A stretch of 64,000 bases of DNA from Metaphire vulgaris (GCA_018105865.1 CM030851.1:1842469-1906468), one strand, 5' to 3'. Shown: positions 45,748-57,045, numbered from the stretch's first letter. Numbers and translations: made by a program. The notes: generated by a model not told the origin, from the letters alone.

Positions 45748-46167
45748 CTGACATCATCAGGTCGGTCAGCAGAGTGATTCTCTTGGGAATCTCTAAAAAC
45801 AGCCCGTGGCGGAAGGCGGGTTGCCAGCGCCCCGAGGGATAAAGAGGGCTTGCGCCCCTAACTTTTGACCAAAATATCTTGACAAGCCAAAACGTTCTCC
45901 TATCGTATTTCACACATTGCAGAAATTAATCGTGAGATAATTTTTGCAATTCTTTCTTGTTCTTCTTTGTGAGTGACATATGTCAGGCTATTTTATGACT
46001 TGATATTACTTGTTTTTTCCACCTGGATTTTGCGCTCCATCCCACCCGTTAATTATTTTGCGAATGGACTTTCCTCCTCACCCTATCTACACCTCTGAAA
46101 ACAGCAGCATGCTGTGTTCGTTGTAAAAGGTGTAGCTGATAAATTTCAGGATCACAGTCATCGCATC

Positions 46168-49100
46168 ATGGCATCCGAGTTCTACAGACGGAAACTGAGA
46201 ACGTTCATCAGAAGATTTGATGCCGACGGTGACGGCTTCCTAACCAGAGACGACTTCATAATAATGGCCGATCGCTGTTGCGAGAAGGAACCTTCCAAAA
46301 GAGAGAAGACCAGAGAAGATTATACTAAGGCATGATGATTTAAGATTGCGCTCATCCATCGAGGATAAATTTTTAATAGATTTTGCTGAGAAAAATTTAT
46401 CAACACTAAGCTGTGCTTTATAACAGGGTGGCATGTGTCTTAATTTGTGATAGGAGACATGTTACTAACATAGTGTCTTAAATATTTACCTCGCGGTTAT
46501 TCAAACAGAACAAATTTTTTTCACGGCAAATTCTTCATAAAATTACAAAACCAAACAACAATTTATTAAATTGAGTGTTCTTTATTATATTTAGAAGAGA
46601 CGATGCTTTTGACGACTGTAGATTCTCGCCGTTGTTTTCCTTAGTGTCGTTTTCACCTTGCATTTTCTCAGATCTTGCCAAAAATTTATCCATTTCAAAT
46701 TTCATATTTATAAATCTCGGTAAAAGGATCAAATTCAACTGTTACTATACTTATAGTTACCCTACTATTACAACATCTCAACACATGCAATGTAATAATT
46801 TCAAAACGGTAATTGGGTCAAATGTATCCTTGCGCGCTCAGACGCTGTTGTTTTTACATTGTAAAGGTCGCAAGGACGGTGACGTCAACGAAAGACGTTA
46901 ATTTCTGGCACCAAATCGTTGCGCGCGCAACGTTATATAAAAAATGGATGTCCGATATATTGTTGTATTGTAAGCTGTGCCAACAGGCTGGTGTGAGGTT
47001 CTATATATGACGCCATTTTTACACTTGCTCATCCGGCAAAATTTTTAGGAAGGGAACAAAAATTAAAATAATAGTAAAATTCTGAAATTTCTTTCACGGC
47101 AGGCTGGAATCTCTAAAACACAATTAAAAAGCTTTGCCGCGGGGTGGCGTTTGCTAACACTGTATTAACATATACAGTAGTTAAATATGATGTAAGTAAC
47201 GTGTGATTAGGTTATTCAACAAATTTGGAAATTCTGCAGAGCACTTTAAACTTTCATATACAAGATAAAGCACTCTGTGGAGGTTTTGAAAATTGCAAGA
47301 GTGTAGACATATTATTTCTAAATCGTATTTAGAAGAGACGATGGCTCTATCCCAGTTAGTGCAATCCTTAAGCTGTGTTGTGTCAGAGGGTAATCAAGAG
47401 TGTAAAGAATGTACAGATCTGCCGATTAACAAGGCTCTTGAAAAGGTGTCGTTTAACTTGATTTATGAGCTTTTATCCAAATGGACATTTAGGCCTATCT
47501 TGTATATGTATTGCATTAACCTGAATATTACTATATCAAGAATATGAACATTAATCCTTCAAATATTGCAGTAACCTAACGTGAAAATTAGGAACTTTTG
47601 ACTGTGAACATTGTGTCATGTCGTCTATTAACAGCTCATTGCGACCAAACGTCCGTGTGACCAATTGTCCAATGACCAAATGTTTCTGTGAGCAAAGTGC
47701 ACTAAGAACTTGTCATCCATGCCATTCGCCATACCAATTATATGGAGGGAGCAGAATAATCATGTAACGGATTGCTATTTCTGCATGACGAATGTTACAG
47801 GATTTTCTTCAAAGAATAGGAAGTCTATTGAGTATCCTAACCTTGCCTCGGCAATGAGTCCAGTTCCACACAACGAATGTCTTCCTGTTCCAACGCCACC
47901 CCGAGTTTTGGACACTGGAGGACGAGCATGCAGAGACAGATGAAATGCTGCAGAAAGTTGATGATTCAGCTACGGAAGACCCAGAGTTTGAGCCATCGAC
48001 ATCCAGCAATCCTCATTTGATTTCTCAGACAGAGCTCAATGATCTGGTCAGAGACTTAGATTTGTCAAAAAATCAAGCAGAATTGCTTGGATCTAGGTTG
48101 CAAGGATAGAATCTGCTCTCTCCAGGTACAAAAATTTCAGTATTTCGTAAACGGCACGAAGACTTGACTCGATTCTTCAAAAAATCGACAGTCTTAGGCC
48201 TACTTTTGCATCGACATTGATGGATTGCTTTCTGCTTTCAGCTGTAAGCACAATCCATCCGAATGGCGACTTTTTGTTGACTCTTCGCTTTTAAGTTTAA
48301 AGGCTGTTTTGCTGCACAATGGCAATTCATACCCTTCCTTTGTACCCATTGGACATGCTTAATGAAGGAAACATATGAGAACATGCAGCTGCTATTGAAA
48401 CACATAGAATACTCAAGATACAACTGGAATATATGTGGAGATCTGAAAGTTGTTGCAATTCTACTCGGTCTGCAACTAGGCTAACACAAGAAGTACTGCT
48501 GCTTGCTTTGAGGGGACAGCCGAGCTAGAGATTCACATTATGTGAGAAAGTCTGGCCACCTCGCAGGGTCTTGGTTCCAGGACAGAAGAACGTTAAACAT
48601 GATCCTCTCGTTGATCCGAAGAACATTTATCTCCTCACGTTTGCACATTAAACTTGGGCTAACAGAAAATGGCTGTCAAAGCAATGAACAAAGAAAATGA
48701 AACCTTTACATACTTACGACAGAGGTTTCCACGCACCAGTGATGCTAAAATAAAAGACCGTGAGGTTTTTGTTGGCCCACAGATTCGAGAGATGCTCAAG
48801 GACAGTCACTTTGAGGGCCTTCTGCAGGGTGCCGAGCATGCTTGCCTGGACAGCCTTCAGGGATGTTGTTGCTAACTTTCTGGGCAACTACAAGGCGCCA
48901 AACTATGTTGAACAAGTTGGAAATCTGCTACAAATTGGACAAGGCAATGAAATGCAACATGTCACTGAAGATATACTTCCTTCATTCTCAACTTGGACTT
49001 CTTCCCGGACAATCTCGGCGCCGTCAGTGATGAACATGGTGAAGGATTTCACAAAGACATTGCCAGCATCGAGAAACGCTACCAGGAAAGTGGAGTCCGT

Positions 49101-50243
49101 CTATGCTCGCAGACTACTGTTGGTCACTGATACGTGAAGGCTACAGGACAGTGACTACAAACGAAAATCTACAGCAAAACATTTCTAATTTTGACATGTC
49201 TTGTCATTATTGCCTAGATCCTTCTAAGGATTATGTTGCAAAAGACGTTACAATACTAAACGCTAAATTGTCGATTTCTTAAAAACCTTACGTGATATCA
49301 GAAATTCTAAATACATATTTGTGTTCAGCAAGTCAAAATCTATTAGTTTCACCAAATTTTGTATTAAACAAAAACTTGCATAAAATTTGTTGACCAGTGT
49401 AATCGGTTCACTGTCACTTTCTAGCACAGAGATCTGATCATCTGCCAACGCTTTACGAGCATTGTCACCATACCTATATGTTTAAATTCGCTCGGATTTC
49501 TCAGAATGCAACGAACAAACGGAAAACGACGAGTATAGGCTAGATGTTTACTGAAGGGCGTGTAATGTCGTGATATCATATATATTTATTATCACGCTCG
49601 TCTTCGATTCAGAAGTTTTCTTTATGCTTGATTTGACAAAAATTAAACTAAAATAACGAATTCGGACGATGATTCACGATGCAGAATTATTTTTCAGAAC
49701 AATTAAATGCTGCGTAAGTTTCAATTTCGATTGCCTATAACCAATACTGTAAGAAAGGATTCGAAATAGTACGCAGAAGTTGCAATGGGCTACATTTTCA
49801 GGTGTAAACTTTTATCCCGATTGGCAATTGCATAATTTGTGACAGAATTATTTTCTATTTATCTTTAGTTCTTCGACGTAGTGTACGCAATGGGCGGTGA
49901 AGACGGGAAAATGACTGAGGAAAGTTTGATCAAGGCAGGGACTAAGATGCCCACTGATCCACAATTCCAAAAAGCCTTGGACGATGGCATCAAAACCGCA
50001 TTTTGTTTGCTGGACGCCAATGGGGACGAATGCATACAGGAAAAAGAGTATATAATATTCTTGGATCATATACGTGTTCCTGATCATGAAGCCAATGCTA
50101 AAGTGGCCTTTAAAAGTCTTGACACCAACCAAGATGGTGAGCTGAGTTTCGAGGAGTTTCGCAATGCCTTCCTCGATTTCTGGCTCTCTGAGAAGGAAAC
50201 ACGCCTTGGAACATTGATCTATGGTCCTCTCGTTGAAGAATAA
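46168..50243 (+). CDS. Sarcoplasmic calcium-binding protein, copy 4 (two coding exons)
   Basis: The exons are 46168-46329 and 49869-50243, giving 178 aa starting MASEFYRRK. EF1 is DADGDGFLTRDD and EF4 is DTNQDGELSFEE, both canonical. The EF3 loop is DANGDECIQEKE: Glu replaces the near-invariant Gly at loop position 6, which should strain the loop and weaken calcium binding there. The C-terminus is YGPLVEE. The acceptor TTTCAG is at 46144-46149 and the donor is AAG|GCATGA (GC). The 3.5-kb intron contains a decayed transposon-associated gene. The frame is fully open, so the gene is probably functional but altered. Confidence 0.82.
46440..47700. other. SCP copy 4 intron, first part: no recognisable feature
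   Basis: The DNA is unit-D-specific. The 17-mer ATTTAGAAGAGACGATG occurs twice (about 46590 and 47328), and GACCAAACGTCC-type repeats lie at about 47642-47690. Short open frames here have no supporting features. Confidence 0.4.
47860..49190 (+). pseudogene. Decayed member of a transposon-associated repetitive gene family
   Basis: Reading across frames gives ELNDLVRDLDLSK and AELLGSRLQG (about 48030-48105), then LLHNGNSYPSFVPIGH pieces near 48310. Later come KIKDREVFVGPQIREMLKD (48745-48805), FLGNYKAPNYVEQVGNLLQ (about 48878-48933), MSLKIYFLHSQLG and LGAVSDEHGEGFHKDI (about 49015-49062), and WSPSMLADYCWSL (about 49093-49130). I know these blocks from a multicopy, unnamed protein family in many invertebrate genomes; its function is unknown and I infer a mobile origin. 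At least four frameshifts and several stops are present. Confidence 0.6.
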
Positions 50244-50448
50244 TAAGAGGGCAGCATCATTAAAACGTTATGCCACTTATTCGCAGCAAATAGCTGACAG
50301 CATGTAATTAATTATATAGTTAAAACATCGATGTATTTGATGTAACTCAGAGATTAATTATAATGTTTGTGCTTCAATCTTGGTTTGATCTAAATTAATT
50401 AATTTTATTCAGCTTCCGTTAAGATTTCTAAACGACATAACTAGGATA

Positions 50449-50494
50449 GATAAGTCCCGTACTCGAGTTCGGACGTTGGGGTCAGGCGCTTATC
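50449..50494. other. Conserved hairpin-forming block downstream of SCP copy 4
   Basis: The outer GATAAG/CTTATC stem is intact. In the inner stem GTCCG has become GTCAG, so only the outer pairing is strictly conserved. Confidence 0.5.
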
Positions 50495-50900
50495 TCCGTT
50501 CTAGACAATCCGCGATGTAGTAGTTGTATAGTTGTAGGTGGTATAATCCATTTACCTGGGTTAGATTAGGACGACTATTTACTACTATTTGCTCCTTGTT
50601 TCTAAATTGTATGTTACAGTTAAGCCTATTTATGTATAAAGGCTGAGTGATATTAATCCTCGTCCTGGTCCTTGTCTTTACGGACTCCTTAAGGACCAAT
50701 TTGAAGTCATTGTCCTCTGTCCATTGGGGAGTCAGTCCTCGTCCTTATCCTCGGCCTTGGGGGCTCGTTCCTCGTCCTTATCCTCGTCCTTGCAGATCGG
50801 ATCTTGTCCTGGTCCTTGTAACTTAGGTCTTGAAAAATCCTTAAAAGGACCAAATTACTTGTATACCATTTTCAATTGTTCTGGTAATTATGTTCCAAGG

Positions 50901-51093
50901 CAGTGGCGTAGCCACGGGGGGTTTGGGGGTTAAAACCCCCCTTGGGCGCGGGGAAATTTTTTTGATGTATTCCCATGCAATTTTTATTTTTTGAGGCGAT
51001 TTTTGGGATTTTGGGGTGAAAACCTCCCCTTGGCGGTTATCGACGAAAATTTTTTTCAAAACCCCCCTTCCGGAAATCCTGGCTACGCCACTG
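50901..51093. mobile_element. hAT-type MITE nested in the larger hAT
   Basis: The termini are CAGTGGCGTAGCCA and TGGCTACGCCACTG. The direct repeat TTCCAAGG is perfect on both sides (50893-50900 and 51094-51101). The interior is G-rich and T-rich with TTTGGGGTT-like runs. Confidence 0.95.
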
Positions 51094-51195
51094 TTCCAAG
51101 GTAAGAGTAGTATGTGGATTTAAATTTACATGCTGTACTTGCTTTGAGTTACTCTAAATTCGCAGTCATTGTTTTCTTTATTATAATACCAGTTG

Positions 51196-51508
51196 CAGTG
51201 GCGTAGCGAGGGAGGGACAGTGTGGGCGAACCGCCCCAGGCGGCACTTGCTCTAGGGGCGGCATTCTAGGATATTTTCGGGGTTTTAATGCACGTCCTTT
51301 GCTAACAATGCGACCTTTTTGCTTGTCAAGATTTTTATGAAGTTGAATGAGGGTGGAAGGCGGCAGCAGGGGCGGCATTTCCGGGGTTTATAGATAAAAG
51401 CCTTTTTTGCCTGTCGAGATTTTGGAAGAGTTGTCGGAAGTTATATTTTTCGGAGGCGGCACATTTTTATTTTCGCCTCAAGCGGCACTTTGCCTCGCTA
51501 CGCCACTG
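51196..51508. mobile_element. hAT-type MITE nested in the larger hAT (second)
   Basis: The termini are CAGTGGCGTAGCGAGG and CCTCGCTACGCCACTG. The direct repeat ACCAGTTG is perfect (51188-51195 and 51509-51516). The interior repeats GGCGGCA and the CTTTTTGCTTGTCAAG motif. Confidence 0.95.
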
Positions 51509-51575
51509 ACCAGTTGAGGAGCTTCCTTTACACTACCAGTTGAGGAGTTGATTCTTTAGCAGAATTCCTTGTTGC

Positions 51576-51686
51576 CCTGCGACATCGGTTCCAGTTGAAC
51601 AAGTGTTTTCGCAATGTGGTCTCATGAATAGACCTCATCGTGCGCGCATGACTGATCAGCTGTGTTGGAAACACTTGTTTATTTGA
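51576..51686 (+). pseudogene. hAT transposase C-terminal dimerisation fragment
   Basis: The frame reads PATSVPVEQVFSQCGLMNRP, then HRARMTD and LCWKHLFI, and stops. The S-V-P-x-E-x-V-F-S pattern, then a basic stretch and the W/L/F-rich end, is the hallmark of the hAT dimerisation region. Nothing upstream of it is intact, so the host element is dead. Confidence 0.8.
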
Positions 51687-52204
51687 AATGCAACATTGCT
51701 CTTGACTAGATTATGTTTTACAACATTCTTTTTTGTTATTCTAATTTTGTGATTCGAATTGAAATTGCCTTTGTTTTTTATGTTTCAGACTTTTTTGTCT
51801 GAAAGAGGTCGGTCCTTGTCCTTGATCCTTGTCCTTAGAGGTCAGTCCTTGTTACCCTTGTGCTTGTGGGTAAGTCCTCGTCCTTGTCCTCGTCCTTGGA
51901 GGGTAGGTCCTCGTCCTTGTCCTCGTCCTTGGAGGGTAGGTCCTCGTCCTTATCCTCGTCCTTATCCTCGTCCTTGGGGTTCGGCCCTTGTCCTTATCCT
52001 CGTTCTTGGGGAGTCGGTCCTTGTCCTTATCCTCGTCCTTGTGGGGTCGGGCCTTGTTAACATCACTGTAAATGCTATGAAGAAACAATTATATTCATCA
52101 TTATATTTGGTTCCTTTAGAACATACATACAAACGTTTATTATTTATACATATACAATATACATATATATTATTTATACATATCTGGCTGATCACATACC
52201 TTCC

Positions 52205-52317
52205 CCATAGCTATTTTAAGAGAGGCTGAGCGCCTAAGAATAAGCAGCTACTGTTGTGCTGCTTCCCAAGGCGCTATAGAAATCCACGAGATTTTACTTT
52301 ACTTACTTTACTTTATA
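52205..52317 (+). repeat. LINE/SINE 3' tail with (TTACTT)n
   Basis: GAGCGCCTAAGAATAAGCAG leads through GCTGCTTCCCAAGG and GCGCTATAGAAAT to TTTACTTTACTTACTTTACT. A relative with the same order of blocks lies at 61505-61602. Confidence 0.6.
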
Positions 52318-52321
52318 TAAA

Positions 52322-52655
52322 ATAGGCAACATTATACTTCTCGAGAAGGGACATTAATTACATAGCAATAAGCAGCAACATTCAAAACTACTGAGAAGCG
52401 TTCAGAATGTGTTGCTCTTCGAGATTTGTGGCTGTATTGTGGGCTGCCATCACTTTCTCCAGACCCACGTTATATCCTGCCGCCTATAGCACTGCTTCTC
52501 ACTTTTATCACCGTTCTCTAGCGAGCAAAGCTGAGTCGACCTTAGAACTCCAGTGAGATTCGATCAAGTTACGTCAGATTCCCTCTCTAGCGCGTTACCT
52601 CTCTGCCATCTTTCCACCCCAACATAAACAAAATATGGGCATAAAATATAATTAT
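52322..52655. other. Conserved inter-unit spacer (D/E), LINE-free
   Basis: This is the homologue of 10285-10595. It ends at CATAAAATATAATTATA and continues straight into AATAAATATGACGTATACTG, so it preserves the site before CR1-like LINE insertion. Confidence 0.6.
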
Positions 52656-53580
52656 AATAAATATGACGTATACTGAAGTTTAAATAGTTTAGTATTATAT
52701 CTCCTGCGTTGAAGACACTGTTAATAATTCCAGCTTCTGTTTGTAAAATATGCTACAAATATTGTGTGTGTATGTATGTGTGTGCAGCGATTCAACGCTA
52801 TTGCTTTCCGAGGAACTTTACCAGACCTCGAGCCGGACGAGAGTTAGCCACACAATTGCTTAATGTCTCCGGACACTTGTTTCATAAGTTCTTCCGGAAT
52901 TAAACACCGAGGGCAATAATATATGTAGTAGACCAGAAAGTGTCTCTGGCCTACCTACCACTGCATGGGGAACTAGCTAATTACGAAACGTTTACTCATT
53001 GCTATGACTGTCCGGTTCGTTGTTCTAGCTACCCTCTGGACTCTATGATATTCGTAATGTTCTGATGTATTAGAGAACGTCCAGAGGAAGCCGACCAACT
53101 GTCCCGTACACGGTCCTTTATTAGAAGACAATATCCAATAGCAAATCAGAGAATATCATGCAACCAATCCATATGCCCAAATATGTGACAGACCTGGCCA
53201 ATTAAGAGTGACTAGTACTGATTAATTATAAGCATAAGGCTAACAGTGATCCACTAGTCATAAAGAGAGGTGAATGATGATGATTACTAAGGTCCGCCCA
53301 TGGTTATTTATAACTACAATTCCTGTTCACTACATATAAACTAAGCCAATGCATTTGTCAGCACAGCTTTAGGGCCTAGGCCTACAAATGCTAAACCGAT
53401 TTTTAAAATATTTGTAGGTTTTGATTCAGGATACAACTACGGTAACTATCTACATGAAAGTCAATCTGAACTTCGTTTGTAATAAACCAACTTGCGTAAT
53501 GCATGAGTATATACTGTATATATAGTATATATATACTGATATATATAATATATACTTTATATATAAAAATATATATACAG

Positions 53581-53626
<46 letters not shown>

Positions 53627-53660
53627 TGTTCAAGGTGAGTTTTAGTTATATATAATATAT
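52656..53660. other. Unit E 5' region without recognisable genes
   Basis: It starts with the diverged spacer copy (CCAGCTTCTGTTTGTAAAAT at 52729), then unique DNA. A long (TA)n tract at about 53500-53625 contains dispersed ATATATACTG modules. Confidence 0.5.
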
Positions 53661-53661
53661 A

Positions 53662-53735
53662 TCTTCTTTCCTTCCGTCGTTTCCTATTGGGTTGGACGAT
53701 GGGTCTGAATGAGTTCCTTCCACTTCTGTTTGTCT
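53662..53735 (-). mobile_element. RTE-like LINE, 3' stub
   Basis: The minus strand spells KWKELIQTHRPTQ, then a tail that includes GGAAGGAAAGAAG. It is nearly identical to the end of the LINE at 33259. Only about 75 bp remain before unrelated DNA starts. Confidence 0.7.
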
Positions 53736-53739
53736 CTCT

Positions 53740-54342
53740 GCCATGGCACCGAGGCAGGCTGAGAAGCATGCTTGCAGGATAGCGGACTAGCGGTATCGAT
53801 AGTGCAGTGGTACCAAGGGTACCGAGTGATACCAGCTGGGAAGATAAGCGGTACCGGAGGCCAGTGGACTAGCTGAGGGAATGATGCACCTAGAGTACGT
53901 TGCAATTGGTGCCGGCGGTACACTCTGCAGTCAGTCCACCATGAGAATTGGTACCAAGGATACCAGGAGAGAGGTGTAAAGGTTTGATGTGTCGAGTGTT
54001 AGGACGTGGTACCAAGAGGATACCAGGAGAGAAAGTGGTACGAGTGTTAGAGTGGTACCAAGAGAGAGCAGTGAGTCGGTACCAAGGACTGTCGGTACCA
54101 AGGACTGGGTACTAGAGATTAAGTGGTACCAACGGTACCGGACGTTAGTAAGGTCGGTACCAGAAGACGAAAAGAGAGAGAGAGAGGTACCAGAGATAAG
54201 ACGCTACCAGAGAGATATATAAGAAGGACAGCGAGAGGCGAGGTACCAGAGAGATAGAAATAGGTCGGACTATCACGAGCCTAAGTCAATTAGATAGATG
54301 GATAATAAAACCCTGTGCGCGGGCCGGACTGGCCATCTGGTA

Positions 54343-54386
<44 letters not shown>

Positions 54387-54420
54387 TAGCGAACGTCTGA
54401 GCCCGGTTTCGCCACATTAT
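53740..54420. repeat. GGTACC-rich degenerate minisatellite and (GA)n tract
   Basis: More than a dozen GGTACC or TACCAAG/TACCAGAGA units are spaced by 10-30 bp at 53800-54260. They are followed by AATAAAACCCTG at about 54304 and a pure GA tract at 54342-54384. The segment begins TG and ends CA (TGCCATGG ... TTCGCCACA), and TATATAAG occurs at 54217. A solo LTR is possible, but I see no partner or target repeat. Confidence 0.55.
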
Positions 54421-54552
54421 GTCGTTTATAATTATCATAAAAAATTATGGTTATACTTTTATGTTAATATTCAGTAACCCTAGAAGTTGTATCGTGTTGC
54501 GTTCGCTGTAATTGTCTGTGCTGGTCAGTTTCAGGATCACAGCTGGCGTATC

Positions 54553-55648
54553 ATGGCATCCGATTTACAGAAACGGAAGCTTAGAACGTATTTCAGAAGA
54601 TACGATGCAAACGCTGACGGCTTCCTAACCAGGGATGACTATACAGAATAATAGCTGATCGCGCCACTGACGACAAGCTTTCCAGAAGAGAGAAGACCAG
54701 AGAAGATTATACCAAGGTATGAAGAGCTGAGATTGTGCTAATTTTTGATCGAGGAGGTAATTTTAATAAATTTTACAGGCACGTCCGAAGTGGCGGTGCA
54801 GGAGGTGCAGCTGCACCCTGAAAAAATTCAGAAGGTGCAATGCACCCCTGGAAAGAGGATGGTCTGCACCCCTCTGCACCCCTGAATCCTGAAAAACAGG
54901 GAGTGCAGAGGGGGTGCAGAATGTGCAGACGACCTTTTTTTGCTTGTCAAGCTATTTTGAAGGTAAATTCTAGCGTTGAAGACCTTTATTTTGCTGGTCA
55001 AGGATTTGAAAGAGAAAATTTCACTTCGAAAAAATCTGCACCCCTGACCAAAATTCGTTCCGGCGGGCCTGGAATTTTATGTGAAAAATCTTTACCAACA
55101 TTTAGCTACTCGTTGTAGGCTTATCTGTATTATGTATACTGATTTTGGGGGTATATATATACCGATCGTATATCCCCCGTCGCCACGCCCCTGGTAATAG
55201 GAATCATTTTCATGTGGCAATTCGTATTCCCATTTTATCATTTGTGACTGAATTATGTCTATTTTTATCTATAGATCTTTGATGCACTGCATGCAATCGC
55301 CGGTGAAGACGGAAAAATCGATGAGAAAAATTTTATCGAGGCGGGGGCTAAGATGCTCACTGACCCACAATTCCGAAAAGCCTTGGATGATGCCATCAGA
55401 ACTGCTTTTGGTCTGCTGGACACCAGTGGAAACGGCTACATTCAGGAAGAAAAGTATATAAGATTCCTGAATGATCTCCAGTTTCGTGACCATGATACCT
55501 TGCGAAACTTGCCTTTAAAGGTCTTGACAGCAACAAGGATGGTGTGCTGAGTTTCGAGGAATTTCGAGATGCTTGCTACGACTTTTGGTTTTCCGAAGAC
55601 GAAACACGCCCTGGAACATTGCTCTGGGGTCCTCTCGTAGAGGAATAA
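54553..55648 (+). pseudogene. Sarcoplasmic calcium-binding protein, copy 5 (pseudogene)
   Basis: The exons correspond to 54553-54716 and 55275-55648. Exon 1 starts MASDLQKRKLRTYFRRYDAN but carries a 2-bp insertion after DDY (near 54643), which brings a stop within a few codons. Exon 2 reads IFDALHAIAGEDGKID and on to loop 3, DTSGNGYIQEEK, where Lys replaces the essential Glu at loop position 12. A 1-bp loss near 55500-55510 then shifts the frame, and the rest (DSNKDGVLSFEEF, WGPLVEE, stop at 55646) is in another frame. The donor here is the canonical AAG|GTATGA. No TATA block is visible upstream. Confidence 0.85.
54786..55190. mobile_element. Probable MITE with a strong hairpin, in SCP copy 5 intron
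   Basis: CTGCACCCCTCTGCACCCCT (about 54867-54886) pairs with AGTGCAGAGGGGGTGCAG (about 54902-54919). GACGACCTTTTTTTGCTTGTCAAG at about 54927-54950 is the internal motif of the local hAT MITEs. The ends are uncertain; the right edge may be GCCACGCCCCTGG near 55190. Confidence 0.45.
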
Positions 55649-55689
55649 TAAGAGAGAGGCATGAGTAATAATCAAGTATATTTTTACAT

Positions 55690-55870
55690 CCCCCCAAACC
55701 CCTATTTTTTGCTTGTCAGTCAGACTTTTTGGGGATTTGGTGACTTTTTGCTTGTCAGACTTTTTGAGAGTTGATAGGTTTTACTTTTTGCTTGTCATAC
55801 TTTTTTGAGACTTTATAGATTTTTTTTTTTTTCCTGCGCCTCAAATTTTACCGATCCCCCCCCCCCCCCA
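55690..55870. repeat. Tandem TTTTTGCTTGTCAGACT repeats
   Basis: Three or four units of about 45 bp, each with a TTTTTGCTTGTCA core, are followed by T and C homopolymers. This is the internal motif of the local MITE group, seen here as a small array without clear termini. Confidence 0.6.
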
Positions 55871-56131
55871 AAACAAAAATCACAATCCTTGAAATAATCC
55901 TGGTAATAATGTTAATGTTATGTCTCGCATTTACAGCAATGTCGACGATATCTGAAGATAACAGTAAAACATCGATGACTTTTATGTAGCTCATAAAACA
56001 ATTGTAAGAATTGTGGTTATAAGAATCGTTTTGATATGCATGAATAAAAATTCTTATGCTTCTCATTATTAAGATGCTCAAACGTAGGGTCTACGTAAAT
56101 GACTATGCACACAAAAATAACTATAATTGTA

Positions 56132-56176
<45 letters not shown>

Positions 56177-56209
56177 AGAATAATCGCGATAAATATAGGA
56201 ATTATTGGA

Positions 56210-56345
56210 TTTAAGTGATTTGTGGGATATCTTCTGATTGGAAAAGTATCGCTTCTCATTCAGCCCTCTATTCTACCTTTTGTTTGTCAAAATATGCCAC
56301 AACTGTTACCTTCGGGTCTACAAAAATAACAAACACAATTCGCAA
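56210..56345. other. Diverged copy of the array spacer (unit E end)
   Basis: GTGGGATATCTTCTG, CTTTTGTTTGTCAAAATATG and CACAACTGTTACC follow the order of the spacer at 815-920. This is the last trace of the repeated unit before the intergenic region. Confidence 0.45.
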
Positions 56346-56825
56346 TATATGCAATGTCAAAGCGGTTCAAATAGGCCTATTAAGTTATAGATCTTCGTAA
56401 TTTTCTTCTATCATCGGATGCGTATATAAAACTTAACTAACAGACCTCCCTATATGGTTTATCATTGAACCAGGACCCCTCTGTATTTTAGTTATAACAT
56501 TTCCAAACACATTCCGATTCTACCAAAAATTATATCATTGTGTTCGCTAGAAAATTTGCTTTTATGCTTATATGATTGTCATTTGTATATTTTATTTTAA
56601 AATACTCTTTGTGCAGCGCAATGTAATTGCACTTACAAAATGTAGCACATGTCTCGTTTTTACTAAGCAAAAACAACTACCGGTAGTTATTTATTGACAG
56701 TATTCCAAAGACGGGCGCCTGAATGTTTAGATAGGCCCCTGTGTTAAAATTCACGATCAGAAATGGTAGGCCCTAGATTTTCACAGCTTATGGTCAAACT
56801 GTCCTCCACCTTCACCCAAACACAC
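56346..56825. other. Intergenic DNA, nothing recognised
   Basis: The DNA is AT-rich, with no repeats or coding signals I can support apart from one TAGGCCTA at 56372-56379. Confidence 0.4.
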
Positions 56826-56829
56826 GCTT

Positions 56830-57045
56830 GAGGTACTGTATCTTTCGTCACTGTCCAACTGTTTTATCAATTCAATTTCAGCATTCAGCTTATCCCCAAT
56901 TCTTCAGCAATGAGCTCTTATTACAGCTCGATGTCGTCTTTGAAATATTTGTCATGCATGCAGGCCCGTTCTTGCGCCATGTCCCAGATTTTGTAGTCCA
57001 TCGAGTTTCGGTCGGGACTTTAGGGTGGCCACAAATTTGGTTAAA
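56830..57045 (-). pseudogene. Tc1/mariner transposase fragment
   Basis: On the minus strand, a WPP-stop-SPDRNSMDYKIWDMAQERAC stretch corresponds to the conserved SPDLNPxDYxxWG block near the third catalytic residue. It continues HDKYFKDDIEL in frame. It is short and diverged, and it is a different sequence from the element at 41571. Confidence 0.6.

Larger units (their letters stand above)
50645..52068 (+). mobile_element. hAT element with subterminal minisatellites and two nested MITEs
   Basis: The left end GAGTGATATTAA and the right end TTAACATCACTG are inverted repeats. The flanks TAAAGGCT (50637-50644) and TAAATGCT (52069-52076) are an 8-bp duplication with one mismatch, and unit A has a single TAAAGGCT near 10009. 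Both subterminal regions (about 50657-50833 and 51811-52057) are built from TCCTCGTCCTTATCC-type repeats, as expected for transposase-binding arrays. Between them lie a transposase C-terminal fragment and two smaller hAT MITEs. Confidence 0.85.

Noticed and set aside
51759..52229. Proline/arginine-rich frames in the TCCTCGTCC region
   Set aside because: They are tandem-repeat translation inside a hAT subterminal array.
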